The translations under genes were made by a program, and so were the position numbers. From an uncultured Cetobacterium sp. (GTDB taxonomy: Bacteria; Fusobacteriota; Fusobacteriia; Fusobacteriales; Fusobacteriaceae): 8,841 bases of DNA. Positions within the stretch are counted from its first letter, which is position 1. The number at the start of each line of letters is the position of its first letter. The notes under the pieces were generated by a model. It made no database searches, was not told the origin of the DNA, and saw only the letters and a list, made by a program, of their open reading frames with translations. Below are positions 5,729 through 8,841 of the stretch, piece by piece. The stretch spans positions 1 through 8,841 of the forward strand of contig CAAFWD010000080.1 in assembly GCA_900766645.1 (NCBI GenBank). The letters are read 5' to 3'.

Positions 5729-6910
5729 ATGAAAGAAAAAATTAAGAATTTAGCTAAGGAAAATTTAGGGAAGATGATTGAGATAAGAAGAGAGCTACAT
5801 AAATATCCAGAGTTGGGGTTTCAAGAGTTTAAAACTGCAGAATTGATAAAAAAAGAGTTAGAGGTTTTAGGAATTCCCTATAAGAGCGAAATTGCAAAAA
5901 CTGGAATAGTGGCTTTAATAGAGGGAGGAAAACCTGGAAAAACAGTTCTTCTAAGAGCTGATATGGATGCACTTCCAATAGATGAGGAAACAGAAGTTGA
6001 TTATAAATCTCAAATAAAAGGGGTTATGCATGCTTGTGGACATGATGGGCACGTTGCAGGGCTACTTGGAGCGGCAATGATTTTAAATAATATTAAGGAT
6101 GAACTATCAGGAAATGTTAAATTAGTATTTCAACCAGCAGAGGAGGGACCAGGTGGTGCAAAGCCAATGGTTGAAGAGGGAATTTTAGAAAATCCTAAAG
6201 TGGATGTAGCGTATGCTTGTCATCTATGGCCAGGGTATCCTGCTGGGAAAATTATATTTAAATCTGGAGATTTAATGGCTCATCCAACAGGTTTTGATAT
6301 AGAGATTCAAGGTGTTGGTGGGCATGGATCAACACCTGAAAAAACTGTGGATCCAGTTATAATAGGTTGTCAAGCTGTTATAAATTTTCAAAATATAATT
6401 AGTAGAAATATCTCTACATTAAAGCCTGCAGTTTTATCTTGTTGTAGTATAAAAGCTGGAGATGCTGGAAATGTAATTCCAGATAAATTAACAATAAGAG
6501 GAACTATAAGAAGTTTTGATGAGAACTTAACAGGTGAAATTTTAGAAAAAATGGATGCTATATTAGATGGATTATGTAAAGCTTATGGAGCTAAGTATAA
6601 ATTTGATGTTCAAAGAATGTATCCAGCTTTAAAAAATAGTGAGATATTATTTAATGAAACAAAAGTATCCTTAGAAAAAGTTGTAGGAGAAGAAAATATA
6701 GTTATTATGGATGAACCTTTAATGGGATCTGAAGATTTCTCATACATTTCCAATGAGGTTCCAAGTAACTTTTTCTTTATAGGAACAAAAGATAATCAAG
6801 AGGAGATAGAAACTCTTTTACATCACCCAAGATTAAGATGGGATGATAAACATTTAGAGATCAGCTCAAAAGCTTTAGCTCAAGTTGCTTATGATTATTT
6901 ATCTAAATAA
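5729..6910 (+). CDS. M20D-family metal-dependent amidohydrolase
   Basis: This 393-residue cytosolic enzyme is of the M20D group (AbgA/AbgB, hippurate hydrolase, N-acyl-amino acid amidohydrolases), which cleave an amide bond using two divalent metals. The metal-site motifs are all present: HACGHDGH (101-108, ligands Cys103 and His105), QPAEEGPGGA (135-144, Glu138/Glu139), His165 in ACHLWPG, and the late LHHP (364-367, His365). The dimerisation-domain GVGGHGSTPE (195-204) and MGSEDFSY motif are also intact, and length is normal. GGGGAGG (5715-5721) fixes the ATG. It lies 21 nt after abgT and almost certainly shares its transcript. E. coli uses two paralogous subunits (AbgA and AbgB); only one is present here, so a homodimer is likely. 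It probably hydrolyses what the transporter imports, but p-aminobenzoyl-glutamate itself is only one possibility. Confidence 0.94.
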   Translation: MKEKIKNLAKENLGKMIEIRRELHKYPELGFQEFKTAELIKKELEVLGIPYKSEIAKTGIVALIEGGKPGKTVLLRADMDALPIDEETEVDYKSQIKGVMHACGHDGHVAGLLGAAMILNNIKDELSGNVKLVFQPAEEGPGGAKPMVEEGILENPKVDVAYACHLWPGYPAGKIIFKSGDLMAHPTGFDIEIQGVGGHGSTPEKTVDPVIIGCQAVINFQNIISRNISTLKPAVLSCCSIKAGDAGNVIPDKLTIRGTIRSFDENLTGEILEKMDAILDGLCKAYGAKYKFDVQRMYPALKNSEILFNETKVSLEKVVGEENIVIMDEPLMGSEDFSYISNEVPSNFFFIGTKDNQEEIETLLHHPRLRWDDKHLEISSKALAQVAYDYLSK

Positions 6911-6926
6911 TAGGGATAGATTAAAT

Positions 6927-6956
6927 AAAAAAGGTCAGATAAAGTCTGACCTTTTT
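6927..6956. terminator. Bidirectional terminator between convergent operons
   Basis: A 12-bp perfect stem pairs 6928-6939 with 6945-6956 around a TAAAG loop. The flanking A-run and T-run make it work in both directions. It ends the amidohydrolase operon (stop 6910) and, leftward, the arsR-permease-thioredoxin operon (stop 6962). Confidence 0.93.
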
Positions 6957-6961
6957 AAGTT

Positions 6962-7198
6962 TTAATATTTAGATAAAATCTCTTTAACCTCTTTTTTATC
7001 AGCCATTCTTCCAGAAAAAATAACCTGTCCATTTATAACCACACCAGGAGTTTTCATTACTCCAAGTTTAGCTATCTCAACGAAATCAGTAACCTTTTCA
7101 ACCTTAGCTTCTTTTCCTAGTTCCTCTAAACACTCTTTAACATATCCAAGAAGAGTATCACAATTTTTACAACATCCCCCTAAAACTTTAACTTCCAT
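6962..7198 (-). CDS. Minimal thioredoxin-like redox-active disulfide protein
   Basis: This 78-residue protein has the small thioredoxin fold of the TM0996/MTH895 type, often called redox-active disulfide protein 2. The N-terminal strand VKVLGG leads to the active site C10-K-N-C13, with an additional cysteine next to it (Cys9) and another at Cys23. The cis-proline motif TPG (50-52) is followed by VVINGQVIFSG, typical of the family. It is cytosolic, with no signal peptide. TAGGAGGT directly upstream confirms ATG 7198. It is the last gene of a leftward operon, 43 nt after a PF03773 permease whose TPFCSCSS motif is also thiol-rich. This pairing recurs widely, so a role in reducing the permease or its metal/metalloid cargo is plausible inference. 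The direct partner is unknown. Confidence 0.9.
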   Translation of the reverse strand: MEVKVLGGCCKNCDTLLGYVKECLEELGKEAKVEKVTDFVEIAKLGVMKTPGVVINGQVIFSGRMADKKEVKEILSKY

Positions 7199-7241
7199 TT
7201 TTACCTCCTAAAAATTTTATTATTTATATTCAGTGAAAAAA

Positions 7242-8228
7242 TTATATTCCAATAGCATTGAAAAAATATCCAATAAAAATTATTCCAATTGTGACAAGAC
7301 CTATAAATAGCCCTAAAAGTTTAGGCTTAATAACCTTACTAAGCATGACCATAGCTGGTAAAGATAGAGCTGTAACAGACATCATAAGAGCTAAAATAGT
7401 TCCAATCCCAACTCCCTTTAGATATAGAGCTTCAGCAATGGGAAGAGTTCCAAAAATATCTGCATACATAGGAACACCTACAACAGTTGCAAGTAAAACT
7501 GCAAAAGGATTATCTTTTCCCAGTACATTTTCAATAATAGTTGCAGGAATAACATTATGAATAGCTGCTCCGATCCCAACTCCCACAAGTACAGGAATCC
7601 AAACTTTTTTAAATATATCCCTCACTTGATTTTTAGAAAAATTAATTCTATCTTCATGAGTTAACTTTTGTATATTCATATCCACATTGGGAATATTTAA
7701 AACATACTCCTCTACATATTTTTCCATTTTCAGTTTATCTATAATAACTCCTCCTGCAACAGCAAGAATGATTCCAACAATTACATAGATAAGAGCTATT
7801 TTAAAACCAAAGAATGAACTGATAAGTAAAAAAGAAGCTAGATCCACAAGAGGAGATGAGATTAAAAATGAAAAAGTAACTCCTATTGGAAGACCAGCTG
7901 ATGTGAAACCTATGAATAGAGGGATACTAGAGCATGAGCAAAATGGAGTTATAGTTCCAAGAAGTGCTCCTAAAATATTTCCTTTTATCCCTTTAAATCC
8001 TCCTAAAATCTTTTTTGTACGCTCTGGAGGGAAATAACTTTGAATATAGCTTATTCCAAAGATTAAAACTCCTAAAAGAATAAATATTTTTATTGTGTCA
8101 TAAATAAAAAATTGTAAAGCTCCTCCAAATTTTGTTTCCATAGATAATCCTAAAATATTTACAACTAGATATTCAGCCCAGTTATAAAGCCATGTCATTC
8201 TAAGAAAAAAATCTTCAATAAATCCCAT
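7242..8228 (-). CDS. PF03773 permease (ArsP/YraQ-like)
   Basis: This 328-residue multi-pass membrane protein is of the DUF318/predicted-permease family PF03773, which includes ArsP, an exporter of trivalent organoarsenicals. About eight hydrophobic segments flank a central hydrophilic loop (about 170-210). The family signature TPFCSCSS (94-101) with Cys97 and Cys99 is intact, followed by IPLFIGFTSAGLP and SFLISSPLVD. The second half has the parallel GVPMYADIFGTLPIAEAL and LPAMVML stretches. ATG 8228 is preferred, since AGGAG (8235-8239) lies 6 nt upstream; a TTG at 8234 directly abuts that site. It sits between an ArsR-type repressor and a thioredoxin-like protein. Export of a thiol-reactive metal or metalloid is the best guess; YraQ-type members have no settled substrate, so I do not name it arsP. 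Confidence 0.88.
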   Translation of the reverse strand: MGFIEDFFLRMTWLYNWAEYLVVNILGLSMETKFGGALQFFIYDTIKIFILLGVLIFGISYIQSYFPPERTKKILGGFKGIKGNILGALLGTITPFCSCSSIPLFIGFTSAGLPIGVTFSFLISSPLVDLASFLLISSFFGFKIALIYVIVGIILAVAGGVIIDKLKMEKYVEEYVLNIPNVDMNIQKLTHEDRINFSKNQVRDIFKKVWIPVLVGVGIGAAIHNVIPATIIENVLGKDNPFAVLLATVVGVPMYADIFGTLPIAEALYLKGVGIGTILALMMSVTALSLPAMVMLSKVIKPKLLGLFIGLVTIGIIFIGYFFNAIGI

Positions 8229-8280
8229 TTTCAACTCCTATGAAAAATTTTTATTTTATATTTAATAATAATTAAAAATG

Positions 8281-8550
8281 TTAAAGACTTTTAAGGTTTT
8301 CTAAAATTTCAAAAATATTTTTATTGCTGATACTATAATGAACCCAGCCTCCAACTTTTTTTGTTGAAACAATATTTGAATCTCTTAAAATTTTTAGGTG
8401 TTGTGAAAGATTAGATTGAGAAACACCTTTTAAACTTTCTAAAGTTTGAATTTTACAAACACATTTAGATTCAACATCTTTTAGTGAATAGATTATATCC
8501 AATCTTATTGGATGGGCCAAAGCCTTTAAAATAAGCAGTTGTTTTTCCAT
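8281..8550 (-). CDS. ArsR/SmtB-family metalloregulatory repressor
   Basis: This 89-residue winged helix-turn-helix repressor opens with KALAHPIRLDIIYSL (9-23). The DNA-recognition helix region VSQSNLSQHLKILRDSNIV follows, and the wing reads KKVGGWVHYSIS. A CVC motif (Cys30 and Cys32) sits at the position of the ELCVC arsenite-sensing site of ArsR. The third cysteine of E. coli ArsR (Cys37) has no counterpart here, so the sensor is a two-cysteine variant. The length is near the short end for the family. The ribosome site AAGGGG is moderate and about 10 nt from ATG 8550. It is first in a leftward operon with the permease and thioredoxin-like gene, and its promoter overlaps an array of inverted half-sites, so autoregulation is expected. 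Whether it senses As(III), Sb(III) or another soft metal is inference. Confidence 0.92.
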   Translation of the reverse strand: MEKQLLILKALAHPIRLDIIYSLKDVESKCVCKIQTLESLKGVSQSNLSQHLKILRDSNIVSTKKVGGWVHYSISNKNIFEILENLKSL

Positions 8551-8571
8551 AAAATATTATCCCCTTACAAA

Positions 8572-8608
8572 AATATTAGAAAAAAGTATATTAGATTTTT
8601 CTAATATT
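8572..8608. promoter_or_regulatory. ArsR-type operator with three half-sites
   Basis: A perfect 13-bp inverted repeat pairs 8572-8584 with 8596-8608 across an 11-nt gap. Within the gap a further direct copy of ATATTAGA (8588-8595) pairs with TCTAATAT (8600-8607) at close spacing. The array thus holds three TATTAGA half-sites around the predicted transcription start, where an ArsR-family repressor normally binds. An RNA hairpin is an alternative reading, but its stem is almost all A-U. Confidence 0.65.
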
Positions 8609-8609
8609 G

Positions 8610-8638
8610 TATATACGACATGATTTTTTATTTGTCAA
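8610..8638 (-). promoter_or_regulatory. Promoter of the arsR-permease-thioredoxin operon
   Basis: On the minus strand a consensus -35 TTGACA (8633-8638) is followed by a 17-bp spacer and -10 TATATA (8610-8615). The predicted start near 8603 falls inside the half-site array at 8572-8608. This is the best promoter in the window by consensus. Confidence 0.8.
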
Positions 8639-8676
8639 AAATAAATTTGAAATATTATCAAAAATAAAAAATCATG
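8619..8676. repeat. 15-bp inverted repeat between arsR and mntP
   Basis: Positions 8619-8633 and 8662-8676 are perfect reverse complements (15 bp; outer ends CATGA and TCATG), 28 nt apart. The left arm fills the spacer of the arsR promoter. The right arm lies upstream of mntP. It could be a shared operator or a chance match of AT-rich DNA. Confidence 0.5.
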
Positions 8677-8729
8677 ATAAACTATAAGTAGTTTGTATTT
8701 AATATTTTACTTAAACATAGGAGGAACTG

Positions 8730-8841
8730 GTGGACCTAATATCAATTATTTTTATATCTGTGGGATTAGCTATGGATGCTTTTGCTGTTTCTTTAACTGA
8801 GGGACTTGCAATGAAAAGACTTTCATATAGACATACAATGA
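8730..8841 (+). CDS. mntP: Manganese efflux pump MntP (5' end, partial)
   Basis: The first 37 codons of a gene run off the right edge. The peptide VDLISIIFISVGLAMDAFAVSLTEGLAMKRL matches the N-terminus of MntP (YebN): a first membrane helix carrying the family's conserved AMDAFAVS with its acidic residue in the membrane. MntP exports Mn2+ across the inner membrane. The start is GTG 8730, with AGGAGG (8719-8724) 5 nt upstream and no in-frame ATG near it. It is divergent from the arsR operon with about 180 nt between starts. I could not find a convincing promoter of its own in that gap, nor the conserved elements of a manganese (yybP-ykoY) riboswitch. Confidence 0.88.
   Translation, partial: MDLISIIFISVGLAMDAFAVSLTEGLAMKRLSYRHTM

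Noticed and set aside
7258..7560. Rightward open frame of about 100 codons
   Set aside because: It is antisense to the second half of the PF03773 permease, which has strong family motifs; it has no ribosome site.
8572..8608. Leftward rho-independent terminator or attenuator
   Set aside because: The stem is nearly all A-U and only three U residues follow. The position over the predicted start point favours an operator.
8616..8729. Manganese (yybP-ykoY) riboswitch before mntP
   Set aside because: The gap is short, AT-rich and overlaps the arsR promoter; no GC-containing paired helices or conserved loops of that riboswitch are visible.

Overview
The window is AT-rich, uses A/T-ending codons (AGA for Arg, TTA for Leu) and has strong AGGAGG-type ribosome sites and compact U-tailed terminators. 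Together with the gene content this suggests a low-GC anaerobe, most likely a Fusobacterium or Cetobacterium relative. A clostridial host cannot be excluded. The taxonomic call is inference.

Layout. (1) Positions 2-190 hold the 3' end of an unidentified rightward gene, ended by a bidirectional terminator (241-283). (2) Leftward genes at 293-1210 and 1353-1604 encode a thioredoxin-reductase-fold flavoprotein that lacks the redox CXXC, and an 83-residue charged helical protein of unknown function. Each has its own promoter. The flavoprotein promoter carries a 7-2-7 palindrome and lies inside a 16-bp inverted repeat. (3) Rightward from 1763 are a MerR/BmrR-type regulator and a MATE multidrug exporter. 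The exporter promoter has the 19-bp spacer and central dyad typical of MerR-activated genes, followed by a strong terminator (4002-4032). (4) A two-gene operon (4175-6910) pairs an AbgT-family transporter with an M20D amidohydrolase. It has a good promoter and a possible 10-codon leader ORF. (5) A leftward operon (8550 to 6962) encodes an ArsR-type repressor with a Cys-X-Cys sensor motif, a PF03773 (ArsP/YraQ-like) permease with the TPFCSCSS signature, and a minimal thioredoxin-like redox protein. It converges on a terminator shared with the amidohydrolase. Its promoter overlaps an array of three TATTAGA half-sites. (6) Divergent from it, the first 37 codons of the manganese exporter gene mntP run off the right edge.

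The region reads as a string of small efflux, redox and scavenging modules, three of them with a local regulator or a visible operator. There is no sign of phage, IS element, CRISPR array, tRNA or rRNA. No intergenic gap exceeds 300 bases. The best leads are the cysteine-less reductase homologue with its palindromic control region, the MerR-type promoter, and the arsR-permease-thioredoxin operon with its dense repeats toward mntP. All three rest on known families; I did not find a clearly unprecedented system.
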